Shown: positions 11,060 to 22,845, counted from the first letter of the stretch. The stretch is 64,000 bases of DNA from Aurelia coerulea (GCA_039566865.1 CM076949.1:9525501-9589500); one strand, 5' to 3'. Notes: generated from the letters alone by a model not told the origin. Program-made: numbers and translations.

Positions 11060-11160
11060 ATAGTAGGTATATTCCATAAATTTTAAGATTTTTGACGAAG
11101 GGCCCCTTGTAAATCAGCCTTTGCTGAAGGGTTACCCTCCTATAAATAAATGAAATGAAA
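11060..11160 (+). repeat. LINE 3' tail hairpin
   Basis: Sequence of the type GGGCCCCTTGTAAATCAGCC then GAAGGGTTACCCTCCTATAAATAAATG, a short stem followed by ATAAATAAATG-type simple tail. L2/CR1-type LINEs often end this way. There is no coding part next to it, so it would be a very short 5'-truncated copy. Confidence 0.45.
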
Positions 11161-11165
11161 AAATA

Positions 11166-11430
11166 GATCTTAGACTAAAATTGTTTCAAAGGCGGTCAAC
11201 TCTTCCTGTATGTGCTAATGTGTTGACCATCGCTTTTCCCCTTCGATGTCGAAAAGTGAACAGAAATATAAAATTCGATTGCAGGAAATCTAGCCTAGCC
11301 TTTTCAACCAGACTTGGCAAAGTTGTAGATGAACTTCCAAGCTAAAGATGAAACGAAGACAAATTCAATTGAAGTGGTGTATTGAAGAGACTAGTTGAGC
11401 TTTCTATTGTCAATTATGTTCTAATCTTAG
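11166..11430 (+). pseudogene. possible LINE polymerase C-terminal relic
   Basis: In broken plus-strand frames this reads like the end of a LINE polymerase: a RRKVNRNIKFDCRKS-like stretch with basic residues, then an FSTRLGKVVDELPS-like block comparable with the S..R...LWN.LP pattern. Several frame breaks are needed. This is a weak assignment by eye. Confidence 0.3.
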
Positions 11431-12164
11431 ACTTCTAATGAGTGAAAATAGTTAGTAACAAGAAACCTGTCATTGTTTTCTGCTAGTTTTGAGATATATT
11501 GCCGTAATTCATTAAAACTATGACGACATTCCCGTCATGGATACATGGGAAAAGACAAGTATAGAATTTGTAACATTTCCCTCACAGCTAAGTGTAGCAA
11601 CATGCGCATGCTCCGTGTGCATTTCTTTGCCCTCATGTGACACGCGATCATTATCCTCGAAGCTCTCCCACAGCTCTAGGTGATCCAAAGGCGAAAAGTG
11701 GATCTAAGAAATTCGCATTTTTATGCCTCGAGTTTTTTTAAGAGACTGGCTTATTTGATACCCTATGGTAGGCAAAAGAATAGCGACCTCGGATCCACCT
11801 GTATTATTTTCATATCAAGTCCGAGGCTAAAGCAACAGGGCATTTTTAAATCACAAGACTTGGCCTACGTACAAATCTCCTATTGCTTGGAGCCGAAATG
11901 GAAAATTCTATCTCAATTTTTATGCCTCGAATCTTGAAGAAAGACAGTTTGTTTCTGTCTCAATTTGTCAGAAGTGAGTTGAATTATTGGAATCCACCTG
12001 TATGTTTTTGAAATATGTGATGGATTTTTGCAGAAAGAAGGAAACAGACCATTTTTGGCTCACTTTCAAAGCAGATTTGACTGACCGCGTACGCGGAAGT
12101 AAGTTTCTATAAGCAAATGTTACATATCTTTTGGCATGGAAATTTGATTCCAGCAAATATAAGC
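11431..12164. other. no recognisable gene
   Basis: Non-coding sequence. The phrase TTTTTATGCCTCGA recurs at 11720 and 11918, about 200 bp apart, suggesting an old local duplication. Nothing else can be identified. Confidence 0.4.
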
Positions 12165-12400
12165 AAACTATATATCAAATGAAAGTACTCTTCAAGACCA
12201 ATCAAATAGTGTATATAACTTTATGATTTGCGCTATTTGCAAGAATTTAGCGAGGATTTTAAAATTTTCTTCATGGTCTGTCTCCAAACAAGGGCATCTG
12301 GACGTCACGTGGTACGATGGACCATGAAATTTTAAAATTTTATGGCCAATTAGATTTTAGTAATGCTCAAAAAGTTGCAGCTCCATATCTACAATACTGG
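12165..12400. repeat. diverged relic of the 888-bp TTAA element
   Basis: TATATATCAAATGAAAGTAC at 12170 is shared with the interior of the two TTAA elements (6722 and 38060). CTCCAAA..GGGCAT..GG..GTCACGTGG and the GCCAAT/CTAAATTTTAG-type block follow in the same order. The termini are missing, so this is an old internal fragment. Confidence 0.6.
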
Positions 12401-12401
12401 C

Positions 12402-12550
12402 GGCCAGGTCAATAACGCGAAACGTTCCGCGAGATCTGATTCCGCGTTATTGATTTTGACCATATGCAAAAATTAATAACGTGGAACGACATCTGACGGA
12501 ATTTAAGTTCCGCGCGCGGAATTTTCGCGAACCACGTTATTGACCTGGCC
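12402..12550. mobile_element. short palindromic element with CG-rich arms
   Basis: Starts GGCCAGGTCAATAACG and ends with its reverse complement. The arms go on to hold AACGTTCCGCG and CGCGCGGAA-type blocks, so the 149-bp unit can fold almost end to end. It is much richer in CpG than its surroundings. CAATAC occurs just outside both ends (12392-12397 and 12551-12556), but a few bases separate the left copy from the terminus, so a target duplication is only possible. Confidence 0.7.
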
Positions 12551-12729
12551 CAATACCTGCAGAGATATTTAAGAAAGTTTGGTAGGGTGGCGAAAAACTG
12601 TTTCCATTCCACCATGATGCCGAACACATGTGCACTGTTTTTCGCGCCAGACTACTGTCCTGTTTCCCTTTGCCACGACAAACGTTAAAATCATCATTAG
12701 ATATCCCTGCAACAATTCAATTTTGTTAA

Positions 12730-14197
12730 AGGGCTAATATCACCATTTACGAAAATTTTATATATAAACATTCAATCACTGCTGAATTCGATAGAATCGA
12801 CCAAAACACGATATTTTGGCATTAAGTGTCCCCAAAAGCCCCTGAAAGTTGGGGAGGTGCTGAAAATTACCGCGCAAAGAAAGAGACTGGATCGAGTGAT
12901 TTTGAAAGGTCTGTGACGTAACAGCAGGAAGCACGCTACGCTAGGTACTGTTGGGGAATCTGTCGCGTGCGAATAAACTGAAGAAACAAACGAATCTAAA
13001 TGTCTTAAACAGCGTCTGAATCATCATGCAAATGAAGAGATGTATGCTACAACGTCAAAGACTGTTATTGAAGAAGAAGGTGAAGCAGCAACAGCGAGCA
13101 CCAACTGCAGTATGGCAAACTTCACATCGTCCTGGCCTACACATCGAAGACCCATTTCAAGATGACCCCATTGCCGATGAAGAATGGATAAAAAAGTGAC
13201 AAAAGCATACTGAAATGATAAGAAACTCACAACTAATCTTAACATGAACAGTCTTACCTCAGTTTACAAGGTAAATTCTGAATTCCCTGCCAAATGATAA
13301 GATTCACCACGCACGGGTTCTCCGCTAAACGGGCCCAAATTTACGCCTCTTGTTTACGAAATGCCACAATTTTTCTCTTTCCTGTCCCCAACCTTCCGCT
13401 TCATTCTCGCCAAAAGCATTTTCGTGCGGATGATAAGATATCACTGAACACGATGCAGACTTTTCTTCGGTAAATTCCCAACACTTTTGTCCTTGGGAAC
13501 TCTCTTAGAAACGCGACCGTAAGCCTGGTAGCAAACAAACAACAACAGGCCACGAAATAGACCTGCTGACACTAAAATCACAAAACCTCCAAATTTTAGT
13601 GCAAAACCATGGCATACCCCGATTTCATCTGATTTCTTTGGTATGGCATATCATATCCATCCCGGGAACAGAGGCAAACTGTCGATCGAAGTCTTTTGGT
13701 ACGAAATCCTCAGAGCAAAGCACGGAGTGCTTCTTATCGGCCCATTTTGCCTTCTATCTCTTTATAAATCCCGTCATCTTCTTCCTTCTCGTTTCCTCGC
13801 TTCAGGCTGGTCATCGCCAAAGAAGACAGATTATGGATAGAAATACCCAGATTTTTGTCATAGATATTGCTCCAGTCACAAACCATACACCTATCAGGCA
13901 TGGGTGAAACAACGGATTTGCGGACAGAAGCAAGAAGCAACCTTGTTCTGTTTCTCCCATGAAGGCCTACGCTACGACTCTCTCTCTCTCATGCCTTCAT
14001 GCTGTGACGCTGCAACGCTCGTTACCAGTCTTCTGTTCTTTGCGCGGTAATTTTGAAATATTACCGCAAATTCACAACTTTGGGGGGCTTTTTGGGGGCA
14101 CTTATTGCCAAAATATCACGTTTTGGGTGATCTCATCGAATTCAGCGATGAAAGAATGTTCATATATCAAGTTTTCGTAGTTGGTGATATTAGCCCT
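12730..14197. mobile_element. TTAA-flanked element, about 1.47 kb
   Basis: The left end AGGGCTAATATCACCA follows TTAA (12726-12729); the right end is its reverse complement, followed by TTAA (14198-14201). The interior holds no transposase; small frames (for example 13024-13245 on the minus strand and 13599-13907 on the plus strand) overlap one another and carry no recognisable domain. The middle (13740-13960) has a GAGGC/CATG-rich stretch. The TTAA duplication suggests piggyBac-type mobilisation. It is a different family from the 888-bp element. Confidence 0.87.
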
Positions 14198-14342
14198 TTA
14201 ATCCCCTGTCCCCCCGAGACAAGGCAGCATTAGAGTGCAATATTCAATGGTACATCAGTCCCCGTTACTTCCCTGTCATGTCCCGAGGATGGAAAGGGAT
14301 CGGGGTTTTAATTAAATAGTGCATAAAGTCTTTGAAGAGTTG

Positions 14343-14880
14343 AAATAGACGATTGCGCTATCATCATCATCATCATCATCATCATTAATTTATTTACAAA
14401 GTAGGCTGAAACAAAACCATAGCTAAAATTACAGCTAATTAAGGCCTACTTATTTACAAAATTTACAATCAAATCTAAAAATAATATGTATATGTATAAT
14501 TACAGTAATTTCACTAACTATCCTGTTATGAATCCTACCTGTTGTACATATGTTTTGCAAAGCCTACAGTTGCGTTTATCACCATTCCAGCACCTTATTT
14601 TCTTTTGAAAATTTGAAGGGTGCTGGAGTCTTTTATCTCGTGTGGTAGCAGCTGCCACATCCTATTTCCAAGGAAAGCTACAGACTCGATTCCAAAGGAC
14701 GTAGTGCGTACTTTTGGAAGCAGCGCGTCGGTGGAAGCGAGGAAGTGAGGAATTTTTTGCCAAGATGCACTGCGTTCTTTAATCGAATTCCTATAGAATC
14801 GTTAAAGAATCTTTATTAGAACGCGATGCATCTTGGTAAAAGATTCCTCGCCGCCATCTTTAGCGCCATCATCTATCGAG
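14343..14880. mobile_element. short palindromic element (family of the 63.4-kb copy) split by a retroelement tail
   Basis: The right part (14730-14880) matches the element at 63366-63535: ATGCACTGCGTTCT, the inner TATAGAATCGTTAAAGAATC, GATGCATCTTGG and CGCCATCTTTAGCG. The left terminus seems to be at 14343, where AATAGACGATTGCGCTA equals the end seen at 63.5 kb. Between them, 14361-14725 is a minus-strand retroelement 3' end with a (TCA)n tail at 14361-14385. This suggests a retroelement copied itself into the left arm. The left arm next to the insertion is degraded. Confidence 0.45.
14361..14385. repeat. (TCA)n microsatellite, tail of a minus-strand retroelement
   Basis: Eight TCA units in a row. 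Read on the minus strand they form the 3' simple-repeat tail of the degraded retroelement running back to about 14725. Confidence 0.85.
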
Positions 14881-16019
14881 AGGAGAAAATTAGTAGAACT
14901 TTCAAGAATACCAACTTTTATGAGAGCCTACGTTGTTGTGGAAAGCAAAACTCGATCACTCTTTTGCATTACGATTTAGAAATTTGATGACGTCATAACC
15001 GGTGCACAACCTCAAATGATATGACATATGAAAACGCTTTATGATTTTAGGCTCAACCCAGTTATATTAAAAATCTGCAAAGCAGATTGGCAGTGAAACT
15101 AAGGTTCAACGTAGAGGCGATTCAATCCAAAGCATTCAGTCTGACCATCAACGCTCAGTTTCTTTAAACTTAGGATGTGAGACTTGTGATGTTTTACGAA
15201 AAGTGCTACAACGCATTACAGCAAATTCGTATACTGGTTATCCGAAATATTGAAAAATTGAATGAAATATAACACAGTGGTTAGATTAACATAAGATTGT
15301 ATGATTCGATATTCTTGTGGTAAATTTGAAAATGAAGAAAAAATATCGAAGCTGTTGATCGTATTGATTTGTTTCCTACAAAATTATTTATCTAAAATAC
15401 TAAACCACACTGAAATGTCTTTTGAAAAATTGACCAATGTTTCAAAAGCAAATGTCTGTGTTATGTTGCAAAATCTGTACATCATTCATTAGATGGTGAG
15501 TTAATACTCATTCAATTAAAAACAGGTCAGAGAGGTTTTATACTATGTTTACTGTTCTCCGCTGCGTAAATATTAGCGAGAGGCTGTTCATACAAACTGC
15601 TTGCATTTGGCCGGTGCTCATGAGTTACAAGAAGTTCCTCGTCAATCATGTTCAGGTTGTCCTGAATCAGTTTCTTGCATCCAAAGACCACTTTTTTATT
15701 CCCTGTTTTAAAGCTAATATATGAGCATTACATACTGATCGGTAAGAACGCTGGTCGCTTCGAAGTCTGACTGAGATATCAGGATAAACTATTCTTTGCT
15801 TGGTAGAGATGATGATGGCTGTTGATGTCGCTGAGTCAACTTCAAGGTTTGTCTTCCATTATATTTTCTTTGAGAAAAAATTCTCGTTTGGTACTAAAAG
15901 TTGCTTGTTTGGTTCTTCATTTTTGTGGTTCAAAAATTATGATACAGCTTTTAAAATTGGAGCGACAAACTGAATGATGCTTCAAAAGCTTTAACTTATA
16001 AAAATTCTGTCATTAATTT
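14881..16019. other. no recognisable gene
   Basis: AT-rich non-coding sequence. The longest open frame is 63 codons at 15301-15492 and shows no motif. No repeat seen. Confidence 0.5.
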
Positions 16020-16084
16020 GCCCTCCTGCAAAGTCTATCTTCGGCATTCATGACCCAATAGGCTTAGGTTATCTTTTCCAAATA

Positions 16085-16480
16085 AGGGTTGGTCTCAGTA
16101 AATTAAATTTTCACAAATTCAAGCACAACTTTAGGGATACAGTGAACCCAATGTGCCCAACGAATGACGGCATTGATGATGCGGAACAATTCTTGTTGTT
16201 TGTCCTTCATTTGATATTCAACGACGAAATCTAGAGTTTTGGAATTGTTACGACCATTTGTCCAAATGAACACACTTCCGAACAATGTTCTGGTACAGTA
16301 CTTATTGTATGGTGATAAAAAACTCTCTAATGACGTAAGTAAATATATACTCGAACTGACTCTGAAGTTCATCCACAACACAGGTCGGCTTCGATAATTT
16401 TAAACTTTCGTTTTACCCCACGCATCCACTGTTGATCCCCCCCCCCTTTGTTTGTAAGTCTGTTCCACATTTCCTGTAGG
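16085..16480 (+). pseudogene. LINE family A C-terminal fragment
   Basis: Starts with GGGTTGGTCTCAGTAAATTA and stays alignable with 23846-24160: both read LSKLNFHKF..., an N-P-M-C-P motif, then NDGI(D/E)D(A/T)E and FLL. Here the zinc-type cysteine/histidine tail has decayed (EQFLLFVLHL instead of EHFLLRCPSF) and frames break. The 3' untranslated part continues to about 16480 with TTTGTAAGTCTGTTCCACATT, also seen at the window start. A poly-C tract interrupts at 16437. Confidence 0.65.
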
Positions 16481-16808
16481 TACAGAAAGTGTAAATGAAA
16501 GTTCATCCATACGAAGTCAAAAATATCTCAGATCAATGACGATGGGAATCAGAATCAGAAACCCTGACCTGACAGCATATGCGTATTGTGTTGGTCGTTG
16601 GTCGGTCGGGACTCTAGAGGGGGATCAGTGATGGTAGCAATTGCTGTCGCTGTTGTTCTCTCGTCCGGGGTTCCTGTTATTCGGCTTCATGCGCCTATGC
16701 TGGCCTGACATCCAATGTGACACAGATTCCAATATTTATCAGCAATCAATCGTATTTGTAGCTTTTGTAGTTGTTAACTCAATTTTCATCTTTTGCATGT
16801 ATTTTACG
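16481..16808. other. no recognisable feature
   Basis: Unmatched non-coding sequence between the LINE relic and the TTAA element. Nothing seen. Confidence 0.5.
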
Positions 16809-16812
16809 TTAA

Positions 16813-17615
16813 AGGGAATATAAGCATATATCAGGCGCTTTCTATAAATAGATACACCAGAGCATGCGCATAGCAGTTGCATTCTAACTGTGCACGTGAA
16901 AGTGAGCTCTGCATTGCAAATTCTGCCCAGCAAGAAAGATTCCTTCTTCCTGACTGCGACGATTCTGAAGTAGCTTGCTCGAATGAATCGAGATAGAATA
17001 AGTGAGAAGGAAAGGTAATTTAGCTTCATTTTTCGTCTCAATGACCTAATCGTATGAGTTGTTTGTTGTTTGCCATCATTATTGTCGCGATCGATGGATT
17101 CAGTGTTTATATTAGGCCCGGCTCGGCTGCTTTGTTGAATGCTCACTATTTATCAGTATTATTTCCGCAACACTAGCCCTTTGTCCATAGATTCCGTCAG
17201 GCTAACTTTAGTGAAGATTCCCTTGTCTGAAGATACGTTTAGGCCCAATGAGATGTGCTTGTTTATCCTGTACCCATCAATTTCAGCAATTCATTCGCAT
17301 CGTAAATGGATTCAAAGCGCTTCGATTTCTTCAGGACATCAAATTCTGCGGCTACAAGGTCTGCTTCATCACGGTGGTCAATGAACAGGCAATATTTCTT
17401 TCCATTTCTTATTCGTTTTTGCCCCTTAGCGGATAGAGAAACAACGAAGCAACTCTTCCCCGCCATTACTGATCGCCTGTTACGTGCCCTCGTGCAGGCT
17501 AGGCTGCAGTGAAAGTGATCACGTGCAATGGTAGATAGCTTGTTGTGATTGGTTAAATTTGATTTACAGTTTAGGTCTTGTGGCTCGGAGCCACTTATAT
17601 ATGCTTATATTCCCT
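16813..17615. mobile_element. TTAA-flanked element, about 0.8 kb
   Basis: Terminal AGGGAATATAAGCATATA and its reverse complement, bounded by TTAA at 16809-16812 and 17616-17619. It has no transposase. A 67-residue minus-strand frame at 17263-17466 (MAGKSCFVVSLSAKGQKRIR at its start) is the best open frame. I do not recognise it; it could be captured host sequence or chance. The TTAA-AGGG start resembles the 12.7-kb element, but the rest differs. Confidence 0.87.
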
Positions 17616-17779
17616 TTAATGGCCACGGAGATAGTCATTGTCTTTTGCTAATGCTCAAACATTGCTCTCCGTCATAGTCACACTACGATATTTCATATAT
17701 CTGTGCATATCTCCATTTCTCACACTACTCCAAGTGAGAGCAAAGACGAATTGTTTCAAAACGGCTATCTGTAAAACAT

Positions 17780-17945
17780 GGAGTGTGGAATGATGGAATG
17801 GAATTATGGAATTGAATGGTATATATGGAATGGTAGATATGGAATAGCCAAACTACTGGTTGCTTTGGAAAAAAAATTACACCAATGTGTTCCTCGAGAT
17901 ATTCTTAGTTCATGCAATTCCCTTAAATTTCGACTGAAACAACAA
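17780..17945. repeat. direct repeat, left copy
   Basis: ACATGGAGTG..GATGGAATGG then GGAATAGCCAAACTA and ACACCAATGTGTTCCTC recur at 18617-18785 in the same order and orientation. The two copies flank the TTAA element at 17991-18580, so the local sequence was duplicated either before or together with that insertion. Confidence 0.7.
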
Positions 17946-17990
17946 GCATGATAACAGACTGTGTGGGCAGACATCAGTTAAGTCATTTAA

Positions 17991-18580
17991 CCCTATAGTG
18001 GTTGGGCTATCTTACACGTCCTATTTTGTTTGGGGGGGGGCAAAAAAGCCCCCCTACCTAACTCTTGACTGGAAATAGATAGAGCAACCAAAATTGGTGC
18101 ACTAATAGCCCCAGGCATGTACTTTATGAAAATATAAAAATTAACCTAAAATTAGACGTCATTATTGCTTGCGTCAGCATTTTTCTTTGTGTGGTCAACA
18201 AAAGTGGCAAAATCGGTCAAAATCAGGAAAAATGTGATAAAATTTAATTTAGAGCATAATTTCCATCCAAACATGAAAATTATAATAGATTGCATCAAAG
18301 AGCATTACCATGCACAATATGTTTGCTAAATATTGCAATTTTGCTACTTTTTTCGCGAAAATTAATATTTGAAAATTGGCGATTTTGACAGAGTCAGGTC
18401 CGGAAAATTGTCTCCCTCCCCCTCATTTGTCAAAATATTTTTATAAAACTTCTTGAGTCGTTGTATAATAAGTAGCAGCAAAAAGTCAGAAAGGTTCAGG
18501 GCCGTAATTGTTCTCCTGGCAGAGTTATAACAAAGAGTCCAGTAGAGGGGGCAAATTTGCCCCCCCCAACCAAAATAGGG
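17991..18580. mobile_element. TTAA-flanked element, about 0.59 kb
   Basis: Left end CCCTATAGTGGTTGGG after TTAA (17987-17990), right end ..CCAACCAAAATAGGG before TTAA (18581-18584). A G run at 18033-18040 faces C runs at 18560, as in the 888-bp element. Non-coding. An inverted partial copy lies at 22340-22516. Confidence 0.87.
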
Positions 18581-18616
18581 TTAAATTGATGTGAGTTGTA
18601 GGGAAAAAATCTGTAA

Positions 18617-18785
18617 AACATGGAGTGATGGAATGGAATGGAATGGTCGACATGGAATAGCCAAACTATTGGTCGGTTTTGAAAAAGAATTACACCAATG
18701 TGTTCCTCTCGATCTCTACAGTTCATTTTGCGCATATTTTCTTGAAAATATGCTGGAATTCCTTCAGATTTCAACTGAAACAAAA
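18617..18785. repeat. direct repeat, right copy
   Basis: Second copy of the unit at 17780-17945, about 80 percent alike by eye, with a GGAATGGAATGGAATGG run at its start. Confidence 0.7.
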
Positions 18786-20034
18786 TTTGATCTATGTTAG
18801 GCTGGCGTGCACAGAGCTGTGAAATGTTGAGGAGGGACAGGGATCAATGACAGTTTTAATCCTTATGTTGTAATGGCGCCAAGTTTATTTTTATCATAAA
18901 CGGGGGTTCGTAAGAAACTTTAGACAACAGGAAATCGAGTTACTGCTCCCTCATGCACTCACCCCGGGGGAGGGGGGGGGCCACTTGGTACCTGATGTGT
19001 TGTCATGCGCGTACAAAAAACGCGGGAAAGGGTGCCTTTCTTCAAAGTAGGCACGGGCCCGTGTTTAGGGGTGCCAAATCGACCATAATTTCAAAATAGG
19101 GTGTCTTATTTTGCATTTGATAAGTTCCTAAACTCCTGTGCAATGATATTCTAATCAAAATTTCTAAAAATAGAATTTGTAACGAGTCAAAGAACTTAAA
19201 AAAGCAGACCAGCACCAGATGGGGTAGGAATTCGGGAGCAGTTTCTTCCTCTTCTACCCTGGGTACCAGACTCTATGCAATAGCATCTGTAACATCATTT
19301 TAACATTAACATCGTGGCAGCACAGTGGCATGGCCACGGGGGTATGGGTATGGGGGGTCATTGCCCCAACCACTTTTTTCGAAAGATGGTTCTCGAGATT
19401 CCTTCATAGTAGTAAAGTGTAGTAGTAAAGAGTTAAATGTTGAAATTTGTAAACAAAAAACTGTTTTTTCTCAATCGATTCAATCATTTTCAACTGATGC
19501 ATCAAAATTTACAAAGAAATAAAGACCACATCTTATTTTCAATTTGTTCTTTTTGAGGCAATGAATAATCTGCTACTTGGTGTTACATTCTGTGTAGGGA
19601 AAAACAGAGTTGTGCAATCATTAACTGTAATGATTTTATAAATATGTAATTGCTCCAACCATGTGTTACAATTGCCCCATGTTACAGGGACAATTGTAGC
19701 ACTTGACCACTTATTTTAAAACTATCACAGTGTCACAAAATTTTTTCCTATGTGATGTCAGTCTATTTCATCCCAAGAGATGGAACTACAATGTCATGTA
19801 CCTCCAAGAGCGCATTTGATCATTATTTAGATGATATAGCTGATTTTTCAAAAAGTGTTACAATTGACCCTAGTCTCCCCTACTATTTTTTTGTTGAATG
19901 CTCTTTCTCCATTTTCGGCTGCTTTCATCAAAATTGTTCCCCAACTTGATGCACATGATTGAAAAGTAAAATTCCACAATTACCTTTATTTCCAGTTCAC
20001 ATCTTGCCTAGTCTTTGAAATTCCCAGGATATTC
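18786..20034. other. no recognisable gene
   Basis: Non-coding. A G-rich stretch at 18964-18982 followed by GGTACCTGATG and several AAATAGGGTGT-like words looks like an old repeat relic. CAGTGGCATGGCCACGGGGG at 19323 looks like a hAT-type terminus with no partner found. Confidence 0.4.
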
Positions 20035-20639
20035 TACCGGGTGTCCCCAAAAAAAACGCAACGGATTTGATCGGGACTAGCGACAAGAATTTAGTTCCAA
20101 ATCAATCCATAATAATTCTTTCTATAGTCCTCGATAGCTAACTTGAAAATAGATACCTTGTTTGTTGAACTTGGTGCATGGAGAGTGGGAATATCAATCT
20201 TCAAAGTTGAAATTTGCCTGAACGTCCAAACCAGAGCTTTTGGGTTTTGGCTTAAACTGCAAACGCACTATTTTGGGGAATCTCCTGGATTACCGTAAAA
20301 TAGGAGGATAAAGCCTCATGCTGAGGAAAATATTTGAATAGAAGTTCAATCAAATTCATCAATTTTGTCCTGAAAAGATATCTTCGAAAAGTTAGCATTG
20401 CATCTGTCTCATAAAAAAAGTTATCGGCGAAGTAGTTTGCTTGGGTGTGAAAAATGAATCAATTCTTGCAATCTTCATGATTTTAATGAAATGCATTGTG
20501 TGTAATCTTTTCTCGAATTGTTACAAAACAAGAAATCAAAGATACCCAAGGAAAATTATCCATGGATAGACTGATTACGATGAGTCCCAGTAATCGCTAT
20601 TCAAAACGAGAGATAACTACGACCATATCATCAGTCTAA

Positions 20640-20876
20640 TCCATGCGTGGGTATCCGGTTTTGCGTGGGTCCAGCTTTTCGTTGCGTGAGTGGCACATTT
20701 CGCGTGTGTAATCCATTTTGCGTGAGTTTAACTACAGCATTACTGTGCTAAATTGCTTGGGTGCGTGGATCACAAAATTTGCGTAGGTCATGAGTCGTGA
20801 GTCGTGGGTAGACGTGCGTGGGTCGTGGGTAAATGTACGTAGGTCGTGGGCCCTTTTTGGAGATAATTTTGCGGGA
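20640..20876. repeat. degenerate TGCGTGGGT-type short tandem repeats in the element arm
   Basis: Repeated words such as TTTGCGTGGGT, GCGTGAGT, GTCGTGGGTA and TACGTAGGTCGTGGG occur through this stretch and again at 22245-22330 and, inverted, at 26040-26150. It forms part of the arms of the 20037-26462 element. Confidence 0.65.
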
Positions 20877-20879
20877 GTA

Positions 20880-22240
20880 GGGTAAGACGGGGTAAAGTGA
20901 ACTACGGAGTAAAGTGAACAACTCAGAACTTTCGCGCTTCTCTCCAAAAGCAAACATGCAATGATAAAACATGATTTATGCCAAATGCTTTGTTACATGT
21001 GCTCACAGGAAATGAAATCATTTTAGCAAAATAGTTCTTCCTGTTGTTGTAAAGAATCCCTTTACCTGAGGCAGTAAAAACAATCTCGGGAAATCATGGT
21101 TGCTAGGTTTGGGCTCCTATCTTTGGTCTTAATTTTTGACCCCAAGACGAAATCAATTTCTATTATTGTTTTGATCGATTTGAAGCACATACCATGTGTT
21201 TACATTTTCCAAAAGGAAAGGGCCAAGAAAGACTTTCTTGTACGCTTACATAATATTTCAAAATATCTTCCGTCCAGTCGATATTTTGCTTCGACCGGGG
21301 TAAAGTGAACTACCAATAATTTTTCATTTTCTCATGTGAACATGAAGTCAGATGAAGAAGACCTTTTCAATCTCATTTGGTTCATAAGTCTGCCTTCAGA
21401 AAATCATAATTTGCAGGATAATTTTTCGCTCTGATGGCACAGAAATATATTCTGATACCAGCTCCCTGAAAAACCCCCAAATTTTTGACAGCCGAAGTTT
21501 GACCTTCATTCAAAGATGCGGTTACTGATCCAAGAATTTTGTTGGGATTTGATGAAGCAAGCATACCTATCGACATGAAAAGGATAAATGGCCATCACTG
21601 TGAAATTAGAATATAGATAATTGTTATAGATTTATAACTATTTTTGGTTTTATTTCTAGGCGGAGGTTTCAGGGCAAAGTGAGCTACTTTGAAAATATTG
21701 TTTCTCTTTCTGGTAATTTGGTATTTATATGCAATATAGTATTTTCGAAGAATATTCCCATTATTGTTCATCGACTCGTATTCAGGTCTCGCAATCTGAC
21801 TCGAATTGGTGACTTAGACCATAGTTTTAGGTTAATATTTGATCTGCAAAGATCGTTCTCAACATAGGTCACAATTTAATTTTTTTTAATATCACTCTTG
21901 TGACATTTTTGGGTTTGCTTCCTTTTGGCATGCGAAGAACTCCTTAGAGTTGCCAAATAAATCATATTTTCGGGTATTACCAGCATTATTTTGTTTTTAT
22001 CGAACAGTTGCTAAGTAGTTCACTTTACCCCGGTCCGGGGTAAAGTGAACTAGGCAGAGCGGTCGCCAAAGAAAGCTCTTTTGTGAGACAATGGAAAAAG
22101 ATTTGAAAAATACTTTTGCTGGATAAACTGACCAAAAGACATAATGTCAAAACAACGTTAAAAAGTTTGCCCTCAGCTACAGTCTCTTCAGGATATCCTT
22201 GAAAAACCTCCAAAGTAGTTCACTTTACCCCGTCTTACCC
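20880..22240. mobile_element. nested TA-flanked element with GTAAAGTGAAC-rich termini
   Basis: Ends GGGTAAGACGGGGTAAAGTG and the reverse complement, TA outside both (20878-20879, 22241-22242). The terminal word GGGGTAAAGTGAACTA also recurs internally at 21298 and as a divergent pair around 22020-22050, so the element may itself hold a copy of its own end. Non-coding interior. Confidence 0.82.
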
Positions 22241-22339
22241 TAGTCTTGCGTGGGTGATTTTTTTTGCGTGAGTTACCGGTTTTGCGTCGGTCCACCTTTT
22301 TGGTAGGTGAGTGGCATATTTCGCGTGCTATGCTGACGC

Positions 22340-22516
22340 AAGCAATAATGATGGCTAATTTTAGGTTTAATTTTTATATTCTCAAAAAGTACATGGGCTA
22401 TTAGTACACCAAATCTAGTTGCTCTATCTATTTCCAGTCAAGAGCTAGGTAGGGGGCTCTTTTGCCCCCTCCCCCAACCAAAATATGATGTGTCAGATAG
22501 CCCAACCGCTATAGGG
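22340..22516. repeat. partial inverted copy of the 17991-18580 TTAA element
   Basis: Reverse complement of 17991-18180: both hold GACGCAAGCAATAATGA-type sequence, CTATCTATTTCCAGTCAAGAG, the C run and AGCCCAACCGCTATAGGG. TTAA follows at 22517-22520. Only one terminus remains; the inner end breaks off at about 22335. Confidence 0.8.
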
Positions 22517-22583
22517 TTAAATTAAAATTTAAACTCTTACAATACGAGCTACGTAAGACACTACACTACGTGCGAACTACTTT

Positions 22584-22845
22584 ACTACACTACACTACAC
22601 TACACTACACTACACTACACTACACTACACTACACTACACTACACTACACTACACTACACTACACTACACTACACTACACTACACTACACTACACTACAC
22701 TACACTACACTACACTACACTACACTACACTACACTACACTACACTATACTACACTACACTACACTACACTACACTACACTACACTACACTACACTACAC
22801 TACACTACACTACACTACACTACACTACACTACACTACACTACAC
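22584..22845. repeat. (TACAC)n pentanucleotide array
   Basis: About 52 tandem TACAC units in 262 bp with a single visible variant unit (TATAC near 22745). It codes in one frame for an artefactual H-Y-T-T-L repeat and is not a gene. It directly abuts the truncated 5' end of a LINE, and about four more units follow that LINE's poly-A at 24541-24563. Confidence 0.97.

Noticed and set aside
13599..13940. Overlapping frames of about 65-102 residues inside the 12.7-kb TTAA element
   Set aside because: They overlap on both strands, have no domain and lie in a non-autonomous element, so I do not call a gene.
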